Source: JACVRW01 sp963827065
GTDB taxonomy: Bacteria; Actinomycetota; Thermoleophilia; Solirubrobacterales; Thermoleophilaceae
Assembly: GCA_963827065.1 (NCBI GenBank)
Contig: CAWGZM010000014.1
Location: 1 to 64,000 of the forward strand
DNA length: 64,000 nt
Direction of reading: 5' to 3'
The notes under the pieces are model-generated. The model searched no databases, was not told where the DNA came from, and saw nothing but the letters and a program-made list of their open reading frames with translations. This document shows positions 38,292-44,683 of this stretch, in pieces; the first letter of the stretch is position 1, and each line of letters starts with the position of its first letter. The position numbers and the translations under genes were made by a program.

Positions 38292-38343
38292 GGGTCAGGT
38301 CTTGCAATCGAGCACGAGTGCTCGATTGCAAGACCTGACCCCT
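38290..38343. repeat. long perfect palindrome of the GGGGTCAGGTCTTGCA repeat
   Basis: Two perfect 25-base arms (38290-38314 and 38319-38343) around the loop CGAG. One arm is nearly identical to the sequence at 2247-2271. The element fills the entire gap between the convergent membrane-protein and polX genes, beginning within one stop codon and ending at the other. Both transcripts would end in a very stable hairpin, but there is no U-tract. It looks like an inserted REPIN-like unit that may now act as a terminator or RNA stabiliser. Confidence 0.85.
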
Positions 38344-40065
38344 CTAAGCGCCGCGCTTGCGCAGCTTGCGGAGCTCGTCCCAGGGCCGCGTGTTGCCGAC
38401 CTGCGCCGCCGTGACCCACGCCCGCCGTGCCGTGGCGATGCCGTAGCGGATGTTCGTGAGCGTCTCGACGCCGTGCGAGTCCGAGTCGACGAGCAGCGTC
38501 ACGCCCGCCTCCGCGGCGGCGCGGGCGTAGACGTCGTTCAGGTCGCGCCGATCGGGATTCGAGTTGATCTCGAGGAAGGTGCCCGTCTCGACCGCCCCCG
38601 CGATCACCCTGTCGACGTCGAGTGCGTAGGGCTCGCGGCTCTCGAGCAGCCGTCCGGTCGGATGCCCGATCACGTCGACGAGCGGGTGCTCCATCCCGTG
38701 CAGCATCCGCTCGGTCTGCTCCTTCTCAGAGAGCCGGAACGACGTATGCAGGCTCGCCACGACCCAGTCGAGCTCCTCGAGCAGGGCGTCGTCGTAGTCG
38801 AGCGTGCCGTCGGGCATGATGTTGGTCTCGGTGCCAGCCAGCACGCGAATGCCCGGGTCCTCCAGCGAGCGGATCTCCTCGATGCGGGCGCGCAGGGCGT
38901 CCGGCTGGACGTCGTCGCCGAACCCGTGCGACGCGGAGTGGTCGGTGATCGCGATGTACTCGTAGCCCAGCTCGCGGGCGCCGGCGACCATCTCCTCGAG
39001 CGAGTTGCGCCCGTCGGAGAGCGTCGTGTGCATGTGCAGGTCGCCGCGCAGGTCGCCCTGCTCGATCAACTCGGGGAGCTTCCCCTTGCGCGCCGCCTCG
39101 AGCTCGCCGCGGTTCTCGCGCAGCTCGGGCGGGATGAACGCCATCCCGAGCCGCTCGTAGACCTCCTCCTCGGTGGCGAAGGCCTCGCTGGCGCCGCTCT
39201 CGTCGTCGCTGATGCCGTACTCGCTCACGTGCAGGCCGCGGCGCACCGCCTCCGTACGCAGCGCCTCGTTGTGCCTGCCCGAGCCGGTGAAGTGCTGCAG
39301 CAGGTTGCCGAAGGCCTCCTCCGGAACGATCCGCAGGTCGACGGGCAGCCCCGAGTGGGTCACGACCTTGGCGCCGGCGGCCCCCGAGGTCGACACCGTG
39401 TCGATCGCCTCGAGCTCGCAGAAGGCGGCCGAGAGCGCCTCGGGATCGCTCGAGGCGGCCACGATGTCGAGGTCCTTGACCGTGTCGGCGCGGCGGCGCG
39501 CGCTGCCCGCCAGCTCGACGCGCAGGGCGTCCGGATGCTCGCGCAGCGCCGCCACGAGCTCCTCACCGACCGTCAGCGCCTTCGAGAGCAGCGTGCGCGC
39601 CTTGGGACGCCCGTCCGCGCCGGCGGCCAGCGCGGCGAGCACGTTCTCCTCCGCCTTCTGGCCGAAGCCGGGGACGTCCTTCAGGCTGCCGTCCTCGCTC
39701 GCCCGCTTCAGGTCCTCGAGCGAGCTGACCCCGAGGTGGTCGTACAGGAGCCGGGCGCGCTTGGGGCCGAGCCCGGGGATGCGCGTGACCTCGACGAGCC
39801 CGGCAGGGATCTTCGCCTTCAGCTTGTCGGCCGATGGGATCGAGCCGGTCTCGAGCAGCGCGTCGATCTTCTCGGCGATCGTCTTGCCGACGCCCGAGAG
39901 CTCCTCGACGCGTCCCTGCTTCGCCATCTCCTCCACCGAGACGCCGGCTTCGCGGATCGCCTTGGCGGCATTGCGGTAGGCCACAACCCTGTAGACGACC
40001 GCGCCGTCGAGCTCGTAGAGGCTCGCGAGCTCGTCGAAGGCCTCGGCTATGTCTCCGTTCCGCAT
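38344..40065 (-). CDS. polX: DNA polymerase X with PHP exonuclease domain
   Basis: A 573-residue bacterial family X polymerase. Residues ~1-320 hold helix-hairpin-helix elements (LSGVGKTIAEKIDALL, IPGLGPKRARLLYDHLG) and the polymerase active site AGSARRRADTVKDLDIVAAS with its Asp pair. The C-terminal ~240 residues are a PHP domain with metal-binding DLHMHTTLSDG, HSASHG, HTSFR and DSDSHG, giving 3'-5' exonuclease and AP endonuclease activity in known relatives. It functions in base excision and gap repair, which fits the NHEJ genes elsewhere in the window. TACCCT lies 9 nt before the ATG. Divergent from the Ppm gene. Confidence 0.95.
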   Translation of the reverse strand: MRNGDIAEAFDELASLYELDGAVVYRVVAYRNAAKAIREAGVSVEEMAKQGRVEELSGVGKTIAEKIDALLETGSIPSADKLKAKIPAGLVEVTRIPGLGPKRARLLYDHLGVSSLEDLKRASEDGSLKDVPGFGQKAEENVLAALAAGADGRPKARTLLSKALTVGEELVAALREHPDALRVELAGSARRRADTVKDLDIVAASSDPEALSAAFCELEAIDTVSTSGAAGAKVVTHSGLPVDLRIVPEEAFGNLLQHFTGSGRHNEALRTEAVRRGLHVSEYGISDDESGASEAFATEEEVYERLGMAFIPPELRENRGELEAARKGKLPELIEQGDLRGDLHMHTTLSDGRNSLEEMVAGARELGYEYIAITDHSASHGFGDDVQPDALRARIEEIRSLEDPGIRVLAGTETNIMPDGTLDYDDALLEELDWVVASLHTSFRLSEKEQTERMLHGMEHPLVDVIGHPTGRLLESREPYALDVDRVIAGAVETGTFLEINSNPDRRDLNDVYARAAAEAGVTLLVDSDSHGVETLTNIRYGIATARRAWVTAAQVGNTRPWDELRKLRKRGA

Positions 40066-40073
40066 GCCCCGGC

Positions 40074-40080
40074 TAGGGTA
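40074..40080. promoter_or_regulatory. shared symmetric -10 element, polX / ppm
   Basis: TAGGGTA, a perfect TANNNTA. Plus strand: TAGGGT, 9 nt before the TTG of the Ppm gene. Minus strand: TACCCT, 9 nt before the polX ATG. The two readings have equal spacing, so the arrangement is fully symmetric. Confidence 0.65.
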
Positions 40081-40088
40081 CGCGCCTC

Positions 40089-40802
40089 TTGCCCGGCGCC
40101 TGGCTCATCCTCCCGACCTACAACGAGGCCGAGAACATCGAGGGCCTGGTGCGAGCGGCGCTCGCGCGACTCGAGACGACGGGTCTCGAGCACACGATCC
40201 TCGTTGTCGACGACGGCTCGCCCGACGGCACCGGCGTCATCGCGGACCGGCTCGCGCGCGAGTTGGCGCATGTCCGGGTTCTCCATCGCGAGCGCAAGGA
40301 GGGGCTCGGACGCGCCTACCTGGCCGGCTTTGCGATCGCACTCGACAACGGCGCAGAGCTGGTGCTCGAGATGGACGCGGACTTCTCGCACGATCCCGCC
40401 GACCTCCCACGACTGATCGCGGCGGCCGAGCACGCCGATCTCGTGCTGGGCTCGCGCTACGTGACCGGCGGCGGCGTCACCAGCTGGGGCCGGCTGCGGC
40501 GGCTCCTGTCGCGCGGCGGCTCGGCCTACGCGCGCGCGCTCCTCGGCGTGCCGGTGAACGACCTCACCGGAGGCTTCAAGTGCTTCCACCGGCGCGTGCT
40601 CGAGGCGATCGACCTCGAGAACGTGCACGCCGACGGTTACGGGTTTCAGATCGAGCTGACCTACAAGGCGGTGCGGGCGGGCTTCACGGTCAAGGAGGTG
40701 CCGGTTCTGTTCCGCGAACGGAGCGTGGGATCGTCGAAGATGACGGCGCGCATCGCGCTCGAGGCCGTGTGGAAGGTTCCGCTGCTGCGGTTCCGGGCAT
40801 GA
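40089..40802 (+). CDS. polyprenol monophosphomannose synthase-type GT2 glycosyltransferase
   Basis: A 237-residue GT2 glycosyltransferase: LILPTYNEAENI, ILVVDDGSPDGTGVIAD, the DxD motif MDADFSHDPADLP, GSRYVTGGGV, and NDLTGGFKCFHRRVL. This matches Ppm1/Dpm1, which transfers mannose from GDP-mannose to polyprenyl phosphate for use in glycolipid and protein mannosylation. It lacks the membrane domain seen in some homologs, so it is likely peripheral. The best start is TTG (TAGGGT 9 nt upstream), which gives the conserved beginning PGAWLILPTYNE. Confidence 0.93.
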   Translation: MPGAWLILPTYNEAENIEGLVRAALARLETTGLEHTILVVDDGSPDGTGVIADRLARELAHVRVLHRERKEGLGRAYLAGFAIALDNGAELVLEMDADFSHDPADLPRLIAAAEHADLVLGSRYVTGGGVTSWGRLRRLLSRGGSAYARALLGVPVNDLTGGFKCFHRRVLEAIDLENVHADGYGFQIELTYKAVRAGFTVKEVPVLFRERSVGSSKMTARIALEAVWKVPLLRFRA

Positions 40803-40806
40803 CCAG

Positions 40807-40825
40807 CGCTATATTTTGTATAGCG
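40807..40825. promoter_or_regulatory. palindromic AT-rich element before thioredoxin gene
   Basis: CGCTATA-TTTTG-TATAGCG, perfect 7-bp arms with a 5-base centre, 23 bases before the GTG of trxA. It contains TATATT and TATAGC as possible -10 hexamers. It could be an operator, a hairpin ending the upstream gene, or both. Confidence 0.5.
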
Positions 40826-40848
40826 ACCCAACCTGATAAGGAGCAAAC

Positions 40849-41178
40849 GTGGCAGGGGCACTCACCGAGGTCACCGACGACAACTTCCAAGCCGAGGTCA
40901 TCGAGTCCGAGACGGCCGTGCTGGTCGACTTCTGGGCGCCTTGGTGCGGTCCCTGTCGGATCATCGCTCCGCATCTCGAGGAGCTCGACTCGGAGCGTGA
41001 CGACCTCCGCGTCGTGAAGCTGAACGTGGACGACAACCCGCAGATCGCGGCGCAGTACAACGTGATGTCGATCCCGATGCTGCTGCTCTTCAAGAACGGC
41101 GCCCCGGTGCACCAGATCATCGGCGCGGTACCGAAGAGCCGGCTCGTGCAGGAGCTCGAGCCCGCGCTCTCCGTCTAA
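40849..41178 (+). CDS. trxA: thioredoxin
   Basis: A 109-residue classical thioredoxin with the active site FWAPWCGPCRII (Cys33 and Cys36), the buried Asp region VLVDFW, and the cis-Pro loop SIPMLLLFKNG. It reduces protein disulfides in the cytoplasm with thioredoxin reductase. The GTG start follows AAGGAG at 5 nt. Unlike many neighbours it has a real leader, with a palindromic AT-rich element upstream. Confidence 0.97.
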   Translation: MAGALTEVTDDNFQAEVIESETAVLVDFWAPWCGPCRIIAPHLEELDSERDDLRVVKLNVDDNPQIAAQYNVMSIPMLLLFKNGAPVHQIIGAVPKSRLVQELEPALSV

Positions 41179-41187
41179 GCCGCCGGA

Positions 41188-41222
41188 CCGGAGGCCGCCG
41201 CGGCAGCGGCGGTCTCGTCCGG
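41188..41222. terminator. GC-rich hairpin between convergent trxA and helical-protein genes
   Basis: Inner 7-bp stem CCGCCGC/GCGGCGG with loop GGCA, plus an outer CCGGA/TCCGG pair. It occupies most of the 49-base gap; no U-tract. Confidence 0.45.
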
Positions 41223-41227
41223 ATCGC

Positions 41228-41716
41228 TCAGGAGGGCTCGTTCGGGTCCTCCTGGCCCGCCAGCTCAACCGAGCCGTCGAGCGCCTCTTTGAAGTGGCGC
41301 TCCTGGATCGGCAGCGCCCACGCGATCAGCTCGCCGAGGCCCTCCTGGGAGGCGCGCTCGTTGAGCTTGCGCAGGACCGACCAGTGGCCCACCTCGGCGG
41401 CCTCGGCCATCGTGAGGAACTCGAAGCCGTCAAGGGCGTCCGAGTCCTCCCCGAGATAGGTCTTCATCATCTCGGTGGCCTCGCCCTTGGTCTCCCTGGC
41501 CTTGTCGAGCACCGCGGTCTTCTTGCCGTCGAGCCCCTCGGCGAGCGTCGTGCAGCGCTCCTCGGTCTGCTCCGCCTCGTCGCGCTGGCGCTGAAGCGTC
41601 TGGGCGAGGCTCTCGTCCTCGGTCAGCTTCTCCACCTTGCTCGTCGCATCCTGCGCGGCCATGGCAAGGCCGAGCACCTCGCCGAGCTTCTCCTCCAGGA
41701 CCGTGAGCTCGGCCAT
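41228..41716 (-). CDS. helical bundle protein, possibly ferritin-like (hypothetical)
   Basis: A 162-residue, almost wholly helical acidic protein: MAELTVLEEKLGEVLGLAMAAQDATSKVEKL, LARTLQ-type heptads, and a C-terminal half with FEFLTMAEAAEVGHWSVLRKLNERA. The Glu and His placement (E...GHW) and the four-helix pattern suggest a ferritin-like/DUF892-type bundle, but the two ExxH pairs of a diiron site are not clear. Its start overlaps the stop of the upstream small gene by one base (TGATG), so the two form an operon. The function is unknown. Confidence 0.55.
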   Translation of the reverse strand: MAELTVLEEKLGEVLGLAMAAQDATSKVEKLTEDESLAQTLQRQRDEAEQTEERCTTLAEGLDGKKTAVLDKARETKGEATEMMKTYLGEDSDALDGFEFLTMAEAAEVGHWSVLRKLNERASQEGLGELIAWALPIQERHFKEALDGSVELAGQEDPNEPS

Positions 41717-41952
41717 CAGCCCGCCAGCCTCTTGCGCAGGTGGTCCTTGCCCTGCTCGGCGCCCTTGCGGCTCTCGCCCTGGGCGCGGCGGAAGAACTCC
41801 GCGAGCTCGGAGTCACCGTCGCGCTCCGCATCGGCTGCGTACTGCTCGAGCCGCAGCACGTTGCTGAGGCACTGCTCGGTGAACCAGATGATGTTGTAGT
41901 CCTTGTCCTGCGTCCCTGTGACCTGTCCGGTCTCCTGGGTTCCTGCCTCCAT
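41716..41952 (-). CDS. small conserved helical protein (hypothetical)
   Basis: A 78-residue protein with a polar N-terminus (QETGQVTGTQDKDYN) and helices IIWFTEQCLSNVLRLEQYAADAERDG and LAEFFRRAQGESRKGAEQG. The pattern resembles small stress-related helical proteins found with ferritin-like partners. AAGGAGGA lies at good spacing before the ATG. The gene just downstream overlaps its stop, so they work together or are at least co-expressed. I do not recognise a named family. Confidence 0.6.
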   Translation of the reverse strand: MEAGTQETGQVTGTQDKDYNIIWFTEQCLSNVLRLEQYAADAERDGDSELAEFFRRAQGESRKGAEQGKDHLRKRLAG

Positions 41953-42039
41953 CTCGTCCTCCTTGGAACGGGGTCAACTGGCGCGCTCCTACCCGGCGCG
42001 GGCGCGTTAAGCCGTCCCGATGCCGGGTAGCCGGGCCGC

Positions 42040-43224
42040 GTGAAAGCCGTCACCTTCCATGGAAAAAGAGACGTCCGTGTCGACACCGTTCCGGATCCGT
42101 CGATTCAAGCCCCGACCGACGCAATCGTCCGGATCACCTCGACCGGCATCTGCGGCTCCGACCTCCACCTCTACGAGGTGATGGGGCCGTTCATCGACGA
42201 GGGCGACATCCTCGGACACGAGCCGATGGGCGTCGTAGAGGAGGTCGGCTCGGAGGTCGACCAGATCGCCGCGGGCGACCGCGTCGTGATCCCCTTCAAC
42301 ATCTCCTGCGGGCACTGCTTCATGTGCGATCAGGGCCTGCAGTCGCAGTGCGAGACGACCCAGGTCCGCGAGGAGGGCACCGGAGCCGCGCTGTTCGGCT
42401 ACACGAAGCTGTACGGGCAGGTGCCCGGCGGACAGGCCGAGCTCCTACGCGTGCCGCAGGCGCAGTACGGGCCCATCAAGGTGCCGGAGGGGCCACCGGA
42501 CGACCGCTTCGTCTACCTCTCCGATGTGCTTCCGACGGCGTGGCAGGCGGTCTCCTACGCCGACGTCCCGGACGGCGGCACGCTCGCGGTTCTGGGACTC
42601 GGCCCGATCGGCGACATGGCCTGCCGGATCGCGCTCCAGCGCGGCGCCGAGAAGGTCATCGGCGTAGACCTCGTGCCCGAGCGCCTCCAGCGGGCGCGCG
42701 ATCGCGGCGTCCAGGTGTTCGATCTCGAGAGCCACGACGGCGACCTGCCCGACGCGATCCGCGATGCCACCGACGGCCGCGGACCCGACTCGGTGATCGA
42801 CGCCGTGGGAATGGAGGCGCACGGGTCGCCGGCCGGCAAGCTTGCCCAGCAGATGACGGGCGTGCTGCCGGACGCGGTCGCGGCGCGGATCATGAAGACC
42901 GCCGGCGTGGACTCCCTGAACGCCCTGCACACGGCGATCGAGATCGTGCGCCGCGGCGGCACCATCTCGCTCAGCGGCGTGTACGGCGCGATGACCGACC
43001 CGATGCCGATGATGACCCTGTTCGACAAGCAGATCCAGCTGCGGATGGGACAGGCGAACGTCAGGCGCTGGATCGACGACATCCTGCCGCTGCTGGGTGA
43101 TGACGACCCGCTCGGCGTCGACGACTTCGCGACCCACCGCGTGCCGCTCGAGCAGGCGCCCGAGGCCTACGAGACGTTCCAGAAGAAGCGCGACGGCGCG
43201 ATCAAGGTGCTGCTGAAGCCGTAG
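42040..43224 (+). CDS. zinc-dependent alcohol dehydrogenase, formaldehyde dehydrogenase-like
   Basis: A 394-residue medium-chain dehydrogenase. The catalytic zinc ligands are Cys38 (TGICGSDLHLY), His60 and Glu61 (ILGHEPMG); the structural zinc Cys set is Cys90, Cys93, Cys96 and Cys104. The NAD-binding loop is VLGLGPIGDMACRIA followed by an acidic strand end (VIGVDLVPERL), pointing to NAD+. Length and the insertion around residues 245-285 resemble glutathione-independent formaldehyde dehydrogenase, though the substrate may differ. GTG start with no clear SD; its 3' end overlaps the convergent membrane protein gene by 23 bases. Confidence 0.88.
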   Translation: MKAVTFHGKRDVRVDTVPDPSIQAPTDAIVRITSTGICGSDLHLYEVMGPFIDEGDILGHEPMGVVEEVGSEVDQIAAGDRVVIPFNISCGHCFMCDQGLQSQCETTQVREEGTGAALFGYTKLYGQVPGGQAELLRVPQAQYGPIKVPEGPPDDRFVYLSDVLPTAWQAVSYADVPDGGTLAVLGLGPIGDMACRIALQRGAEKVIGVDLVPERLQRARDRGVQVFDLESHDGDLPDAIRDATDGRGPDSVIDAVGMEAHGSPAGKLAQQMTGVLPDAVAARIMKTAGVDSLNALHTAIEIVRRGGTISLSGVYGAMTDPMPMMTLFDKQIQLRMGQANVRRWIDDILPLLGDDDPLGVDDFATHRVPLEQAPEAYETFQKKRDGAIKVLLKP

Positions 43225-43627
43225 GCGGCGGTCCCGCGGCCTGCTCGCGCTCGAGCCGGGCCCGATAGCCGCCGCCGAGGGCGCCCAGCACCCCGCCGAT
43301 CAGCGTCGTCGCGAACACGAGCCCGACCTGCGGGTGGCCCAGGTAGGCCTTGGCCTCGGTGTTCACGATCTCGAACCCGATCAGGACGAAGCTGCCGTAG
43401 ACGAGGCCGCCGAGCAGCCCGCGGACGAAACCCTCGTTGGCGCCGTTGTGCTCGGTCCCCCCGAGGAAACCGCCGATGATGGCGAGCGGGCCGACGAGGA
43501 TCCAGTAGACGACCCCGTTCCAGCCGAGCGCGAGCCCGGTAACGATCCCGAAGACAACAGGCACGACGATCGCGCCGATCAGCTGCAGCGCGAACGGCCG
43601 GTCCTCGAAGAGCGGCTGCAACTTCAT
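43202..43627 (-). CDS. four-helix membrane protein (hypothetical)
   Basis: A 141-residue protein with four hydrophobic helices (LIGAIVVPVVFGIVTGLALG, VYWILVGPLAIIGGFLGG, FVRGLLGGLVYGSFVLIGF, LVFATTLIGGVLGALGGGY). The many Gly residues suggest close helix packing. The tail is Pro/Ala-rich and cytoplasmic. No family is recognised. TAGTCT lies 10 nt before the ATG, inside the inverted repeat GCGCCA/TGGCGC. It is divergent from the nitronate monooxygenase gene. Confidence 0.65.
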   Translation of the reverse strand: MKLQPLFEDRPFALQLIGAIVVPVVFGIVTGLALGWNGVVYWILVGPLAIIGGFLGGTEHNGANEGFVRGLLGGLVYGSFVLIGFEIVNTEAKAYLGHPQVGLVFATTLIGGVLGALGGGYRARLEREQAAGPPPTASAAP

Positions 43628-43637
43628 GGCGGGCGCC

Positions 43638-43643
43638 AGACTA
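43638..43643 (-). promoter_or_regulatory. -10 element of the four-helix membrane protein gene
   Basis: TAGTCT on the minus strand, 10 nt before the ATG. It lies between GCGCCA and TGGCGC, a 6-bp inverted repeat that could be an operator. Confidence 0.45.
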
Positions 43644-43714
43644 CTGGCGCGCGACCGAGATCCGCAAGCGGCGCCCGGGGGGCGTCACTTCTCCCTGTAT
43701 GGGATCGTTGGCCC

Positions 43715-44683
43715 GTGCGGACTCCGTTCTGCGATCTGCTCGGCATCGACGTTCCGATCGCGCTGGCGCCCTTTGGGCCCTGGGAGCAGACCGACCTGGC
43801 GGCGGCCGTCTGCAACGCGGGCGGCCTGGGCTCGGTGGGCACCGCCGTCCGCTCCGTGGACGAGCTGCGGCCCCAGTGGGCGCGGCTTCGCGAGCTGACG
43901 GAAAGGCCGTTCGCGATCAACCACACCGGCCGCCCATTCGACGAGGACGTGTTCGCAGCGATCCTCGAGACCGCGCCGGCGGCGATCTCTTTCCACATGG
44001 GCGTCCCGCGCGACCAGATCGCGCAGGCCCACGACGCCGGTGCGCGCTGGATCCAGCAGGTCGGCGACCTGCGCACGGCCGAGCTGGCGCTGGAGGCGGG
44101 CGCGGACGTGCTGGTTGCACAAGGCTGGGAGGCCGGGGGCCACGGCGGCTGGGTGGCGACGATGGTGCTCGTGCCGCAGGTCGTGGATCTCGCCGGGGAC
44201 GTCCCGGTGCTCGCCGCCGGGGGCATCGCGGACGGGCGCGGCGTGGCGGCGGCGCTCGCGCTCGGCGCGCAGGGTGTGCTGGTGGGAACGCGCTTCCTCG
44301 CCAGCACCGAGATGGCCATCGATCGGGCCTGGAAGGAGCGGATCGTGGCTGCCGACGCGACCGAGGCCGTGAAGGTGCCGTCGAGCGAGCGCGTGCTGCC
44401 TCCGTTCACGCTCGAGCTGCCACCGGGGCCCGCACCGGCGCCGCGCGCCCTGCGTACCCCGCTGATCGATCAGCTGGAGTCAGACCCCGGAGCGGTGGAT
44501 GGGAAGAGCGTCGGGCCGGCCCTCGTGGCCGACGTGCGCGCCGGCGGCGGTCACGACCGGCTGCCGTTCACCGGCCAGTCGGCTGGGCTCGTCCATGACA
44601 TCACGCCCGCGGCGCAGATCATGGCGAGGCTGCTCGCCGAGACGGAGACGGCGCTTCGGTCGGCCCGCGCGGCGTCAGACTGA
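43715..44683 (+). CDS. nitronate monooxygenase-family FMN enzyme
   Basis: A 322-residue TIM-barrel flavoprotein of the NMO/2-nitropropane dioxygenase family: IDVPIALAPFGPWEQTDLAAAV, an ISFHMG strand, VAQGWEAGGHGGW, PVLAAGGIADGRGVAAALALGAQGVLVGTRFLAS (FMN phosphate site). It would oxidise alkyl nitronates, or a related substrate, with FMN. GTG start chosen from the conserved N-terminus (RTPFCDLLGIDVP). The end overlaps ileS on the other strand by nine bases. Confidence 0.88.
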   Translation: MRTPFCDLLGIDVPIALAPFGPWEQTDLAAAVCNAGGLGSVGTAVRSVDELRPQWARLRELTERPFAINHTGRPFDEDVFAAILETAPAAISFHMGVPRDQIAQAHDAGARWIQQVGDLRTAELALEAGADVLVAQGWEAGGHGGWVATMVLVPQVVDLAGDVPVLAAGGIADGRGVAAALALGAQGVLVGTRFLASTEMAIDRAWKERIVAADATEAVKVPSSERVLPPFTLELPPGPAPAPRALRTPLIDQLESDPGAVDGKSVGPALVADVRAGGGHDRLPFTGQSAGLVHDITPAAQIMARLLAETETALRSARAASD

